The notes beneath the pieces were generated by a model. The model searched no databases. It had not been told where the DNA came from and saw only the letters and a list, made by a program, of their open reading frames with translations. DNA of 64,000 nt from Halobacteriovoraceae bacterium. Lineage in GTDB: Bacteria > Bdellovibrionota > Bacteriovoracia > Bacteriovoracales > Bacteriovoracaceae. The stretch is from assembly GCA_020635135.1 (NCBI GenBank), contig JACKAJ010000018.1:9490-73489 (forward strand), in the 5' to 3' direction. Position 1 is the first letter of the stretch, and the number at the start of each line of letters is the position of its first letter. A program made the position numbers and the translations under genes. This document shows positions 37,012 to 47,445 of this stretch, in pieces.

Positions 37012-37744
37012 AAATAGGCTCGAAAACCGTAAAACAAACCTTCGTTAAGTGGTTTTGATTCGTCAGTGGTGAGGAGATCTGTCACCAAATTTGACTCTCT
37101 AAACCACTTAGCAAAAATCCTCAAATTGATAAATTCAAAAAAAAGACCATAGGAATAACGAGTCCCTTCAACTTCATAAGTGTTGGTTTCATTTTCATTC
37201 TTTATAATTTTTCGATAACTGCCAGTGAAACCAAGTTTATCTATAACATAAAGATTTGATCTCACTTGCAGGAAATCTGTTCGCAAATCCCCATACAGTG
37301 CATTTTCTCGAACATTTCTTCCATAGGACAGTATAGATTAGTAGTCTGTAGACTGGAACCGAGTAAACGAAAGCTCGCCAGATAACTAATATTAGACCCT
37401 TCACCCATATTGATTGTGTTGTATTCAAATCCTAAAAAATATATAAAGAAACCAGCTGAAAAAATTTGATGAGTCTTCTCCATATAGAATTCATCGGAAT
37501 CATTTTTCAAGGAACCAAGAGCCCCTTCCAAATACAGTTCTATGGGTGTCGCCTGTTCACTTAAAAGTGCCCATTGATCCATCAATTGCATTCTTCTTTT
37601 GGTGCTTATCCAGTCGGCAAGAGTCCAGCGCGATTGTTCTTTAAGCATTTGTTTTTCAGAGCTCGATAATTGATTCTCATCCTTTTGAGAAAAGGCCATT
37701 TGGCAGAAAAAAGCGATGAGTATGATGGTTGGCAGTTTTCGCAT
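37008..37744 (-). pseudogene. Frameshifted outer-membrane beta-barrel-like gene
   Basis: Two adjacent frames look like one protein of about 245 residues. The first (37744-37262) has a signal peptide (MRKLPTIILIAFFCQMAFS) and later amphipathic strands (FFIYFLGFEYNTI, YLASFRLLGSSLQ). The second (open from 37337 to 37008) continues with strands (LYGDLRTDFLQVRSNLYVID, YSYGLFFEFINLRIF) and ends GFRAYF with a terminal Phe, as barrels do. A -1 shift in 37262-37337 would join them. No canonical slippery heptamer is present, so an indel or assembly error is most likely. Confidence 0.65.
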
Positions 37745-37816
37745 GTTTATAATTTTAACTGAAACCTCTGTTAAAAACTATAAGCACTTGAATTTCCTGA
37801 CATTATCAGAAGGCTA

Positions 37817-37845
37817 TTTATTCGTTCGCCCGGTTCCCCTATACT
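37817..37845 (+). promoter_or_regulatory. Possible promoter for the small acidic protein
   Basis: A perfect -10 TATACT (37840-37845) with a weak -35 TTTATT (37817-37822) at 17 nt. The ATG of the small gene lies 7 nt after the -10 box, at the expected transcription start, so a leaderless mRNA is possible. Confidence 0.4.
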
Positions 37846-37851
37846 GTACTG

Positions 37852-38061
37852 ATGAGAATAGAAGCCAATTTTGTATTCTGGGATCTTCAAATGAGAAGAG
37901 CTTTAAAAGCTCAAGATGACTCTGTCGAAACAGAATCTGGAGCTGAATCTTCACGTAATGAAGAAGAGATTGATCCTGAAGCTATCAAAGAAGCCTTTCA
38001 TCCAGAGGCTTCCTCGGCCAGTCCCAGTGCCTCTTCCATCAGTTTTTCCGACTTATTCTAA
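37852..38061 (+). CDS. Small acidic protein, unknown function
   Basis: A 69-residue protein starting with MRIEANFVFWDLQMRRALKA, followed by a Glu/Asp-rich middle (VETESGAESSRNEEEIDPEA) and a Ser-rich C-terminus. There is no signal peptide or Shine-Dalgarno. The amino-terminal half is amphipathic and well formed, so I consider it a gene. Its 3' end overlaps the convergent radical SAM gene by 9 nt. No homologous family is recognised. Confidence 0.5.
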   Translation: MRIEANFVFWDLQMRRALKAQDDSVETESGAESSRNEEEIDPEAIKEAFHPEASSASPSASSISFSDLF

Positions 38062-40770
38062 AACACTTTCTAGCTTGATTGGCTTACCCACCTCAAAAAG
38101 TTGAGGACCTATAGCCTCACAAAGTTCACGCGGCTTAATCCCACCATCTGAGAGAAAACTGACTTCAAATTCTATTCCTTTTCGAATATTTCCCGGGCTC
38201 ACTTCATAGACTAAATCATCGAGTTCTTGAGTTAAATCCAGAGCTCCTGACTTGGCTTTTAAGATAAAGGGGCGAATATTTTTCTGCTTATATTGTCGCT
38301 TTTTACGAGAAAAGGTCTGCACGGTAATGTCTTCTTTGGCCATTACTTGTGCAATGATGGGATCAATCTCTTCAGAATTAACTGGTACAAAATAGCGAAT
38401 TCTCGCAATAGATTCCTGAATAGAGGTATCATTTTTTTGAACCTCCCAAGCTCTTTTAAAGACAATCCCCTTTTCGGAATTTTCTTGTAAGCTTTTCAAG
38501 ACAGAATCAATATCATCCCACTGCTCAGGAACGCGGATATCAAAAAATTCTGAAAAGCTTTGAATACCAAGAGAAAGCGCTGGCCCAAAAGAAAAAAGAG
38601 GTCGTTGATTGTAACCTTCAGAAAAAAGAGTTCCGACACCCGCTCTTTTAAAAATCCTAGCAATAATTTTTTGAAGATCGAGGTGTCCCACAAAGCTGAG
38701 AGGTCCAATTTTTGAAAACTCGATTCGATATTTAAAACCCACAAATTGTCCACGATGCTCACGTATTTCACCAATATCGCGTTTGAGTTTCTCTGGCTCT
38801 ACATATTCAATGTTTTTATAAGCCTTCATATCCGTCAAATACTCTCGTCTCTCTTCTACCATTTCTTTGAGATCACACGCTAAACCACAATGATAGCAAA
38901 CCAACTTTTTCTTATCGATATCAAATTTCTTTTGAAGACTTTCAAGATCCGAATCATGAACTATATCACCCACAACTTTTCCACATGGAGGAGACAAACG
39001 ATTTTTAGTCGCCTTTTTCCATTCTCTCTCTAAAAACCCTGGCTCTAGCCCAACACTAATATGATCCCAAGGAAGTTTGGCGTTGAGAGGAATTGTTCCT
39101 AGAAGATACTGAACTTCAATTCCCAATTCTTCAATACTCTCGAGCCAGATGTCATGTTTAAAAGTTTCATCCCAACCATCAAAGCGCGCACCCTTTGACC
39201 ACGAAAGGTATATCAATTCGCCAAGACGTCGATCTCCTCGAGCAATAATTCCTTCGAGGTGAGAAATTCTTGAAGTGTGCTTACGAAAACTCAATTTATA
39301 TTTTTTTGAATAATCAAAAAGAAGATTTTGCTTTCGAATAATTTCATCGAGATTAAGCATCGCTGCCCATTGAAAAGGTGTGTGAGGCTTGGGTACAAAA
39401 GTCGAAGCCGAAATAGTGATATTTGGGTTATTCACCTTGCACTCATATTTGGCAACGTCTTTGGCCTTTTTTCCCGTCTCCATAATCGCTATCACATCTT
39501 CATCATCTTCAGTCGGAAGCCCAATCATGAAATAAAGCTTCATTTTTTTCCACCCACGAGCAAAAACATCGCGAGCAGTTTGCAACATGTCTTCTTCTGA
39601 AATATTTTTGTTAATAACGTCTCTCATTCTTTGAGACCCCGCTTCAGGGGCAAAAGTCAAAGATGTATTTTTCACTTCATAGAGTTTATCGAGAATTCTT
39701 TTGTCTAATCCATAGGCTCGAAGAGAGCTAATACCAAGAGTCGATTTATCATCAGATAATTTATCCAAGAGATCCACCACCAGCGGGGTTACCGCTGAAT
39801 AGTCTGCAGTCGAAAGACAAGTAAGAGAAGCCTCGTCAAAGCCTCCATTTTTTATTCCATCCATCACAAGATCGATAACATTCTGAGGGGCACGCTCGCG
39901 AACGGGTCGATAAATCATTCCTGCCTGGCAAAACCGGCAACCTTCAGTACACCCTCTCGCCAACTCGACAGAGAAGCGATCAAAAATGGCCGTCATGTGA
40001 GGTATGGGAGACTTTGTCGGAAATGGATAATCTTTTAAGCTTTTAACGTAAAATCTCTCAATCCGATTAGGAATTTTCCCTCGGTATTCAGATTTGGGAG
40101 CGGATACATATTGAAGGCTTGAAAATTCATCTATTTCCACGTCGTAAAAAGAAGGAACATAGACGCCATCCCAACTGGCAAGAGCCAATAAAATGTCATT
40201 GCGACTCATTTCTTTCTTGCGACTCTCTCCTATAAAATGAGCGATTTGAGCAAAGAGAATTTCTCCATCACCAATCACAAAAAAATCAATAAATGGTGCC
40301 AGGGGTTCGGGATGAGTTGCGCAAGGGCCACCCGCAATGACAAAAGGATCACTTTCTTTTCTCTCCGATTGCCAAAGAGGAATCTTCCCTAAATCGAGCA
40401 TTGTGAGAATGTTGGTGTAAGACATTTCATATTGAAGAGAAAATCCCACCACATCAAATTCACAGAGCGTCTTGAAATTTTCTAAAGTTACGAGTGGAAG
40501 ATTTCTATCGCGAAGCTCTTTTTCCATATCTACCCAAGGAGTAAAACAACGCTCCGCTAAGAGTTCAGGAATTTTATTAATTTCTTCGTAAAGAATCTTA
40601 AATCCAAGATGGCTCATCCCTATTTCATAGGTATCGGGAAAACAAAGTGCCACTTTCGCTTTCACGTCATCCCAGTTTTTTCTTTGAATAAAATGTTCAC
40701 CGCCAATGTAGCGAGCAGGCTTGAGAACTTCTTCTAAAAATGATGAGTATGGGTTCGAGAGGTGCCCCAT
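38053..40770 (-). CDS. TIGR03960-type radical SAM protein fused to a DUF2344 domain
   Basis: A 905-residue protein. N-terminal B12-binding-like region (CFPDTYEIGMSHLGFKILYE, GFSLQYEMSYTNIL, AGGPCATHPEPLAPFIDFFVIGDGE); radical SAM core with C274-x3-C278-x2-C281 (GCTEGCRFCQAG); and a C-terminal DUF2344 segment (YRIEFSKIGPLSFVGHLDLQKII). The same order is seen in Bdellovibrionota, Clostridia and others, where the two halves can be separate genes. The substrate is unknown. It is divergent from hisS across 143 bp. Confidence 0.92.
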   Translation of the reverse strand: MGHLSNPYSSFLEEVLKPARYIGGEHFIQRKNWDDVKAKVALCFPDTYEIGMSHLGFKILYEEINKIPELLAERCFTPWVDMEKELRDRNLPLVTLENFKTLCEFDVVGFSLQYEMSYTNILTMLDLGKIPLWQSERKESDPFVIAGGPCATHPEPLAPFIDFFVIGDGEILFAQIAHFIGESRKKEMSRNDILLALASWDGVYVPSFYDVEIDEFSSLQYVSAPKSEYRGKIPNRIERFYVKSLKDYPFPTKSPIPHMTAIFDRFSVELARGCTEGCRFCQAGMIYRPVRERAPQNVIDLVMDGIKNGGFDEASLTCLSTADYSAVTPLVVDLLDKLSDDKSTLGISSLRAYGLDKRILDKLYEVKNTSLTFAPEAGSQRMRDVINKNISEEDMLQTARDVFARGWKKMKLYFMIGLPTEDDEDVIAIMETGKKAKDVAKYECKVNNPNITISASTFVPKPHTPFQWAAMLNLDEIIRKQNLLFDYSKKYKLSFRKHTSRISHLEGIIARGDRRLGELIYLSWSKGARFDGWDETFKHDIWLESIEELGIEVQYLLGTIPLNAKLPWDHISVGLEPGFLEREWKKATKNRLSPPCGKVVGDIVHDSDLESLQKKFDIDKKKLVCYHCGLACDLKEMVEERREYLTDMKAYKNIEYVEPEKLKRDIGEIREHRGQFVGFKYRIEFSKIGPLSFVGHLDLQKIIARIFKRAGVGTLFSEGYNQRPLFSFGPALSLGIQSFSEFFDIRVPEQWDDIDSVLKSLQENSEKGIVFKRAWEVQKNDTSIQESIARIRYFVPVNSEEIDPIIAQVMAKEDITVQTFSRKKRQYKQKNIRPFILKAKSGALDLTQELDDLVYEVSPGNIRKGIEFEVSFLSDGGIKPRELCEAIGPQLFEVGKPIKLESVLE

Positions 40771-40913
40771 GGAATTTTCCTTTGTTGTTTGTCTCTGCTA
40801 GCTCTATTAAGTCAGCAGGAGGGATTCAAACCCTCATTTAATTGTGATATCTTCGTATAGCAGAATAAATTTAGGTTTAAAACCTCTGGCAATTTCATTA
40901 AGATGGGTCGCGT

Positions 40914-42239
40914 ATGCAAAAACTAAACAAATCTCCTTATAAAGGGTGTCGGGACTTTTTCCCACCGCACAAAAGAGCGCGCGATTACCTCTTCGCCCAC
41001 ATGGAAGAGACAGCTGAGCTTTACGCCTATGAACCTTATGACGGTCCGCTTCTCGAAAGTGTCGATCTCTACAAGGCGAAGTCTGGGGAAGAACTCATCA
41101 ATGAGCAAATATATTCCTTCGAAGATCGGGGTGAGCGCTTTGTCGCTATTCGCCCTGAAATGACTCCTACCCTGGCTCGAATGATCGCCAGTTCTCATCG
41201 TGAACTTCCTAAGCCCATTCGTTGGTACAGCATTCCCAATCTCATGCGCTATGAAAAACCTCAACGGGGTCGGCTTCGCGAGCATTGGCAATTTAATTGC
41301 GATATTTTTGGAGCACCAGAAAATTTAGGTGAACTTGAAATTCTTTGTGTTGCTAAAGATCTCATGAATAGTTTGGGTGCCAATCACAGTCACTTTGAAA
41401 TCCTCATTAATGATAGAAGAATTGTGAGTGGCTTTTTTGATAAAGTCTTAAAAATTACTGATCACGATAAAAGTTATGCTCTTTATAAAGTGATCGACAA
41501 ATCAAAGAAAGTCGATAAGCCTGCTTTGATGAGTATGATTGAGAAATCTGCCAACAAAGATCAAGAAGCTAAACTTCTTGAGTATCTCGATCTCAAAAGT
41601 TTTTCTGATCTTAAAAAATTCGCTACCAAATACGACTTGGCCAAGGAACTTGCTTCACTCAATAAATTGCTTGAACTGTCTCAGCACTCTCACCTTGCAG
41701 AGTATTTAAAGTACGACCCCACCATCGTTCGTGGTCTCGACTACTATACAGGCATTGTGTTTGAAATTTTCGATAAGCATCCCGATAACAAGAGGGCTAT
41801 TTGTGGTGGTGGTGCCTATGCCAATCTCTTACAAATTTTTAGCGAAGAGCCACTTCCTGGAGTGGGCTTTGGACTGGGCGATGTGACCTTAAGTGATTTT
41901 TTGGAAACCCATGGTCTCATGCCTGATTTTTCAAAACCAGAAACGACAGTCCTGGTAACTTTCCAAACCGACAAAGCTTTAGAAGCAGCTATCGAAGTCT
42001 CGCAAAGTCTAAGAGAGCTGGGAATCTCATGTGAAACTCACTTGAGTTCCCTCAAGCCGAAAAAAGTTTTTCAAATCACTGAAAAAAAAGGAAATGCTTT
42101 TGCTGTTTTTATAGGTGAAGAAGAATTACAAAATAAAGTTTTTAAAATAAAGAATCTTGAAGAAAGAAAAGAGTGGGAAATTGCACTCGATAAGATAGAT
42201 GAAGAATTCCTAGAAGAGGTTTTTGAATATGGATCGTGA
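40914..42239 (+). CDS. hisS: Histidyl-tRNA synthetase
   Basis: Attaches histidine to tRNA-His. The 441-residue class II synthetase has motif 2 WYSIPNLMRYEKPQRGRLREHWQ, the histidine-binding DYYTGIVFEI, a motif 3 region GVGFGLGDVTLSDFL, and a C-terminal anticodon-binding domain. The start ATG 40914 follows GGTCGCGT, with a weak Shine-Dalgarno. It leads an operon with valS, overlapping it by 11 nt. Confidence 0.95.
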   Translation: MQKLNKSPYKGCRDFFPPHKRARDYLFAHMEETAELYAYEPYDGPLLESVDLYKAKSGEELINEQIYSFEDRGERFVAIRPEMTPTLARMIASSHRELPKPIRWYSIPNLMRYEKPQRGRLREHWQFNCDIFGAPENLGELEILCVAKDLMNSLGANHSHFEILINDRRIVSGFFDKVLKITDHDKSYALYKVIDKSKKVDKPALMSMIEKSANKDQEAKLLEYLDLKSFSDLKKFATKYDLAKELASLNKLLELSQHSHLAEYLKYDPTIVRGLDYYTGIVFEIFDKHPDNKRAICGGGAYANLLQIFSEEPLPGVGFGLGDVTLSDFLETHGLMPDFSKPETTVLVTFQTDKALEAAIEVSQSLRELGISCETHLSSLKPKKVFQITEKKGNAFAVFIGEEELQNKVFKIKNLEERKEWEIALDKIDEEFLEEVFEYGS

Positions 42240-44886
42240 AATAGAAAAGAATTACACTCCAGAAAACATTGAAACAAAATGGTACGATAGATGGGAAAAA
42301 GATAAATGTTTTTCTCCCGATCTTTCAAAAAGAGAAGTCTTTTCAATTGTCATGCCTCCTCCCAACGTTACCGGAAAACTTCATATGGGCCATGCCCTCG
42401 ATAATACATGCCAAGACATTGTTGTTCGCCACAAAAGAATGAGTGGCTACAACACCCTCTGGATACCAGGCGCTGACCACGCCGGAATTGCGACTCAATC
42501 GGTTGTTGAAAAACGCCTTTACAAAGAAGAAAAAAAGACAAAGCACGATCTTGGAAGAGAAGAATTTCTCAAAAGAGTTTGGGCCTGGAAAGAAGAGTAT
42601 GCCAACACCATTTTTAGCCAACTCAAAAAAATTGGAGCTAGTTGCGATTGGGATTACTATACCTTTACGATGGATGAAGGTCCTAACCGTGCTGTTCGAA
42701 AAGTTTTCACACAACTTTATAATGAAGGACTTATTTACCAAGAAGAAAAAATTATTAATTGGGACACAGTCCTTCAATCAGCCATTAGTGATGCCGAAGT
42801 TGAACACAAGGAAGTTAAAGGAAAATTTTATACTCTCCACTATAAAGTCGTCGATAGCGATGAAGTTCTCAATATCGCTACCACTCGTCCAGAAACACTT
42901 TTTGGCGATACTGCCGTTGCCGTTAATCCTAAAGACGAGCGCTTCAAGCATCTCATAGGAAAAGAAGCTATAGTTCCTCTTTGTGAGAGAACTGTTCCAA
43001 TAATTGCTGACGAACACGTTGATCTTGAGATGGGAACAGGGTGTTTAAAGGTTACTCCCGGTCACGATTTTAATGACTTTGAAATAGGAAAACGCCACGA
43101 CCTTCCTATTATCAATATCCTCAATAATGATGGAACTCTCAACGATAACGCTAAACCTGTTCAAGGATTGAATGCCCTGGAAGCGAGAAAGAAAACCATT
43201 GCCCTTCTTGAAGAAAGCGAACAACTCGTCGATGTTAAGGATCACAAGCACCAAGTGGCTCACGGAGAGCGCTCTGATTCAATTATTGAACCTAAAGTGA
43301 GTAAGCAGTGGTTTCTCAATGTTCAAAAAATGGCTGAAATTGCTGTGAAATCTGTTAAAGATGGAAAGATGAATTTTGTGCCTAAGCAGTGGGAAAATAC
43401 TTTTTTTAGTTGGCTCAATGAACCCCGCGATTGGTGTTTATCTCGTCAACTCTGGTGGGGACATCGCATCCCTATTTACACCTGCGATAGTTGCCATCAC
43501 GTTTTTGCATCTGAATTCGAACCTCAGAATTGCCCAAAGTGTTTGGAGTCAAAACTTCTCCAAGACCCCGACGTTTTAGACACTTGGTTTAGCTCTGGAC
43601 TTTGGCCAATGAGTACTCTTGGATGGCCAGATGAAAAAGTCATGGAGAAAAAATATTTTGATATCTTTTTCCCTAATACGCTTTTAGTAACCGGCTTTGA
43701 TATTATATTCTTCTGGGTTGCTCGGATGAGCATGATGAGCTTGCACTTTATGAAGTGCCCTCCTTTTAGCGAAGTTTATATCCACGGGATCGTCCGCGAT
43801 AAACAGGGCCGAAAAATGAGTAAGTCCCTCGGTAATGGGATCGACCCTATCGAAGTTATTGATCAATACGGCTGTGATGCCATGAGATTCACTCTCGCCT
43901 CTGGAAGTGGTTACAATCGAGGTCTCAATCTCGATCCTGCCCAAATTGAATCGTCACGTAACTTTATGAACAAAATTTGGAACGTTTTTCGCTTTATTTC
44001 TCCTTTTCTTAAGGGAACAAATCCTAAGTTTAATCTCAATGCCAATTTAAAAAAACTTGATCTTGAAGAGAAATGGATTGTTCAAGAGCTCAATGAGACA
44101 GCCAAGAAAATGAATATATTCCTAGGTGAATACCGCTTCGATGAAGCTTCAAGCACGATTTACAGCTTTATTTACGATAAATTCTGTTCTTGGTTTATTG
44201 AACTCTCAAAACCTGTTCTCTATGGTAATGACAGCGATAAAATCGGTTTCCGCTCGGATCTTTTGCGATTTCTCTTCCAAGAAATTCTTAAGCTTTTACA
44301 CCCTATTTCTCCATTTATCACAGAAGAGATTTGGTCATTTATCAACAAGAATGAATTGCTCATAACTCAAAATTACCCTCGATACAATTCTCAAATAACC
44401 TTTGAAAAAGAATGCGAGGCCATGAATGAGTTCATTGATATTGTGACTAAGATTCGAAATCTCCGCGCTTCTGTCAATCTCAAGCCTAAAGACAATATTG
44501 AAGTCCATTTCTTTACTGATAATAAGAAAGCAGCCAAGTTTCTGTTTGAATACCGCTCTTATTTAAAACTTCTCGCAAAAGTTGAAAAGGGCAATATTAA
44601 CGAAAAATCGAAAGCGAGACCCACTCAATCGATCATGAGCGCCACGGCTGATGTGGAAATCTTTATTCCTGTTGCTGATCTTATTGATATCGACACAGAA
44701 ATAGCTCGTTTGAAGAAGCAAATCAACAAAATGATTGTCGAGCGTGATAAAAGCCAAAAGAAACTAGAAAATCCAAGTTTTATTGAAAAAGCTCCCGATG
44801 ATGTTGTCAGTGAAGTTAAGCAAAAAGTGAAAAACTTTAATAACCAGATCAGCTCACTTGAGATGAACCTGGAAAACCTACAATAA
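42229..44886 (+). CDS. valS: Valyl-tRNA synthetase
   Basis: Attaches valine to tRNA-Val and edits threonine. 885 residues from ATG 42229 (AGAGG upstream, inside hisS). The HIGH motif is HMGH (52-55) within PPNVTGKLHMGHAL, KMSKS is at 529-533, and the editing-domain motif TTRPETLFGDTAVAV is clear. A C-terminal arginyl/coiled-coil arm (IDTEIARLKKQINKMIVERD) is typical. The end is 2 nt from the convergent lipoprotein gene. Confidence 0.97.
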   Translation: MDREIEKNYTPENIETKWYDRWEKDKCFSPDLSKREVFSIVMPPPNVTGKLHMGHALDNTCQDIVVRHKRMSGYNTLWIPGADHAGIATQSVVEKRLYKEEKKTKHDLGREEFLKRVWAWKEEYANTIFSQLKKIGASCDWDYYTFTMDEGPNRAVRKVFTQLYNEGLIYQEEKIINWDTVLQSAISDAEVEHKEVKGKFYTLHYKVVDSDEVLNIATTRPETLFGDTAVAVNPKDERFKHLIGKEAIVPLCERTVPIIADEHVDLEMGTGCLKVTPGHDFNDFEIGKRHDLPIINILNNDGTLNDNAKPVQGLNALEARKKTIALLEESEQLVDVKDHKHQVAHGERSDSIIEPKVSKQWFLNVQKMAEIAVKSVKDGKMNFVPKQWENTFFSWLNEPRDWCLSRQLWWGHRIPIYTCDSCHHVFASEFEPQNCPKCLESKLLQDPDVLDTWFSSGLWPMSTLGWPDEKVMEKKYFDIFFPNTLLVTGFDIIFFWVARMSMMSLHFMKCPPFSEVYIHGIVRDKQGRKMSKSLGNGIDPIEVIDQYGCDAMRFTLASGSGYNRGLNLDPAQIESSRNFMNKIWNVFRFISPFLKGTNPKFNLNANLKKLDLEEKWIVQELNETAKKMNIFLGEYRFDEASSTIYSFIYDKFCSWFIELSKPVLYGNDSDKIGFRSDLLRFLFQEILKLLHPISPFITEEIWSFINKNELLITQNYPRYNSQITFEKECEAMNEFIDIVTKIRNLRASVNLKPKDNIEVHFFTDNKKAAKFLFEYRSYLKLLAKVEKGNINEKSKARPTQSIMSATADVEIFIPVADLIDIDTEIARLKKQINKMIVERDKSQKKLENPSFIEKAPDDVVSEVKQKVKNFNNQISSLEMNLENLQ

Positions 44887-44888
44887 AT

Positions 44889-45452
44889 TTATATATCTGC
44901 AAATATTTGAACAGAGTGCTCTTTTTGAGTTAAGAGAGCATTCTTATTTTTCTTATCTTTTTCTTTCTTATCATTATGACGGTTGCTTTTATCCGCTAAA
45001 TGAACAACCAGGGTAAATACTTCTATTTCTTCAGTATCGAGATTTTTAAGTTCAAACTCCAGCCATTGATCTTCGCTGGTATCTGGATAAAAGAGATAGG
45101 AATAGAGATGAGAATTGAGTGGAGTTAATTCCCCTAAAACCACTTGGTTTTCTTTCTTTTTGTCAAAGAAAACAACATCCGTGACAATATAGTCATCTTC
45201 TTCAATTTTAAAAATGTCCGTGATATTGATATCGATGACTTCGTCTTGAAAAGTCACAATGGTCTTTTTCTTAGAATATGTTCGTGATTTTTCTTCTTCA
45301 TCATCACTGGTATAAATAATGATATTGCCAAGATTTTGATTATCGAGAACTTCATCAGGCGGAAGAGCTGTGGCAACACCTTTTTCTTCGTTACAGCCGA
45401 AAAAGCTCGTTAAAAGGAGTAAAAATACAATAATTGTGATTCTAATTGCCAT
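44889..45452 (-). CDS. Lipoprotein of unknown function
   Basis: A 187-residue protein with the lipobox SFFGC (residues 16-20) and an acidic-then-basic mature chain; a Lys-rich stretch (HNDKKEKDKKNK) lies near the C-terminus. No domain is recognised. The start ATG 45452 follows GGGGAAACAAGGGT on the minus strand. Confidence 0.75.
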   Translation of the reverse strand: MAIRITIIVFLLLLTSFFGCNEEKGVATALPPDEVLDNQNLGNIIIYTSDDEEEKSRTYSKKKTIVTFQDEVIDINITDIFKIEEDDYIVTDVVFFDKKKENQVVLGELTPLNSHLYSYLFYPDTSEDQWLEFELKNLDTEEIEVFTLVVHLADKSNRHNDKKEKDKKNKNALLTQKEHSVQIFADI

Positions 45453-45602
45453 ACCCTTGTTTCCCCGAAATGTCTTCTATACGCCCGTAACTACAAGAAT
45501 AGTTAAAAGAGAAGGATAAAAGGAAAAATTCGCTAAAAGCTTATCTATTTCAATAATTTAGCGATTGTTTGGAGAATGTAAATTAAAATTTAACTATGTT
45601 AA

Positions 45603-45626
45603 TTGCGCCAACAGAAGTTGGCGCAA
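45603..45626 (-). terminator. Hairpin terminator after the SLT-like gene
   Basis: A 10 bp perfect stem TTGCGCCAAC / GTTGGCGCAA with an AGAA loop, 10 nt beyond the 45636 stop on the minus strand. It is followed by AATTAACA rather than a pure T run, so it may be a moderate terminator or an RNA-stabilising hairpin. Confidence 0.55.
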
Positions 45627-45635
45627 GGTATTTTC

Positions 45636-47324
45636 TTAATAACGGCTTATTTCTTCTACGAGATTTGTCTTATGATTGTACTTGATTACAAACTGCGTTT
45701 CTTTTTCAGTGATCAAAGTTTTCAAACTAAAGTGATACTCAAAAGTCGAATCGTTTGGATCTTTATCCTGGCAGTCATTAAAGTGACTTCCTTCAACATC
45801 CACCATTTCTCCGTCCATGCTTTTTTCATAGATATCAACTACGACTTGTTTAAGATTTTCTTTTTTCGAATCATAGAGTAGTTTTCCTGACGGCATCATA
45901 TTGTAACCCTGGAAAAGTGCTGCTTCTGCTCCGGCTACATGATCGATAATCTCTATTCTATCAACCACATTGTCGATAATATCATAGTTTATCTTATAGG
46001 CGACTCGCCCAACGAGAGCTTTGAGTTCTTCGCCACTTTCTATCTTTTGTGTACTACAATCGAGTTTTTCAAAATAAACATTTTTACTTAAATTGATCCC
46101 ATCTTCAAGCATCTTTCCTTTGCTCGCGTAAAAATAGAACTGAGGTTTTCCAAGGTGCCCACGACACAATTCTGCTTCAATTCTTTTTTTCTCTCCCACT
46201 ATATCCACTTTAAGTTTTGAGCTTGGAAGGTCTTTAAAATTATCGACTTTAAAATTTGTTAATAAACTTTCCGGAAGTGGGAATACACTTTTCAAGATGT
46301 GTATCGCCTCATTTTCTAAAAACATTGAGTTCTCAAGTTCTGCAATTTTTTGATCGAGTTCACCATTGATATACTTAACAATAATGTCTTTATACTTCAT
46401 AACTTTAATAACGTGACACTCGCGAACTGACCTTTCTCTACCATAACATGAAAGAGGTTTGTCATTGCCATTATACTGACAAATTGTCGTATCCATCAGA
46501 GACTGCATATACTTGTCTCCTTTGGCGTAGCGATTATTTCTCAAATAATTATTATAGCAAAAGCGACCATCACTCTGCTTTTTGAAATAAGAATTCATGT
46601 ATGTCTTTAAAAGAATTCCTCCAAAGATAATAGAAACACCTGGTTTTTCTTTTAATTGAGGACGAATTTTATCCCAATGAGTCCATTTATAATCTCCTAA
46701 ATTAATCCCCCCCAAAAGATTGTAGTAAATTGGAGTTAGTTTAAATGCAGAGTCTTGAAATTCTTTTCTAAATCTTTCAACTATATCAAAATATTTAGTT
46801 CTGAAATATTCAACCGCATCGGCATCAGCATCATATTCAGGCATTTTTTCACCTGAATTAGTAGTGTTCCATTTTAGTATTGTAACTCCCAACTGATCGA
46901 GAACTTCACCGACCCCAGCTTTTGTCATTTGAGTATAACCGACGTCAGAGTCTCGACTATCTGGACGGCTATCAGTCCAACGATCAAAAAGAGATTCTTG
47001 TTGAATTAGAGCTGTATAAATAATGACCGGAATTTTTAATTCATCTGTAACAATAATCAAAGCCTTGGCAAGATCTTGAGCTTCTTTTCTTATCTCTGAA
47101 TCTGATTTTTTCCCATATGAAAATCGTCGTGGACTATTCTTTTTTACCGATTGCATCTTATCAAAAATATAGGAACTAAGAATCTCCTCATTGACAGAAG
47201 CTCCCAAATAACGAAAATCAGTATCTAAGTACTTAAGCCCGCGAAGACCATCTTCTTCGGCAAAACTTACGGTAAAATTCAAACTTACCGTTAGCAAAAA
47301 GATTGAAAAACATTTTCTAAACAT
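45636..47324 (-). CDS. Secreted SLT-like lytic transglycosylase candidate
   Basis: A 562-residue protein with a signal peptide (MFRKCFSIFLLTVSLNFTVSFA). The region around residues 98-135 resembles an SLT (lysozyme-like) catalytic domain: ALIQQES with candidate Glu110, followed by DVGYTQMTKAGVGEVLDQLG. The C-terminal 350 residues are not recognised. If active it would cleave peptidoglycan with 1,6-anhydro product formation. The start is ATG 47324. Confidence 0.7.
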   Translation of the reverse strand: MFRKCFSIFLLTVSLNFTVSFAEEDGLRGLKYLDTDFRYLGASVNEEILSSYIFDKMQSVKKNSPRRFSYGKKSDSEIRKEAQDLAKALIIVTDELKIPVIIYTALIQQESLFDRWTDSRPDSRDSDVGYTQMTKAGVGEVLDQLGVTILKWNTTNSGEKMPEYDADADAVEYFRTKYFDIVERFRKEFQDSAFKLTPIYYNLLGGINLGDYKWTHWDKIRPQLKEKPGVSIIFGGILLKTYMNSYFKKQSDGRFCYNNYLRNNRYAKGDKYMQSLMDTTICQYNGNDKPLSCYGRERSVRECHVIKVMKYKDIIVKYINGELDQKIAELENSMFLENEAIHILKSVFPLPESLLTNFKVDNFKDLPSSKLKVDIVGEKKRIEAELCRGHLGKPQFYFYASKGKMLEDGINLSKNVYFEKLDCSTQKIESGEELKALVGRVAYKINYDIIDNVVDRIEIIDHVAGAEAALFQGYNMMPSGKLLYDSKKENLKQVVVDIYEKSMDGEMVDVEGSHFNDCQDKDPNDSTFEYHFSLKTLITEKETQFVIKYNHKTNLVEEISRY

Positions 47325-47445
47325 AATAGCCTGCTCCTGAAAAAAAGCCCTTTAATAAACTTAGTATCCCTATTATCAGCGATTTAAACAGCAGATTCCT
47401 CCCTTTTTTGCATTCATGAAATAATGGGAAAAAACTGTAAAAAGA

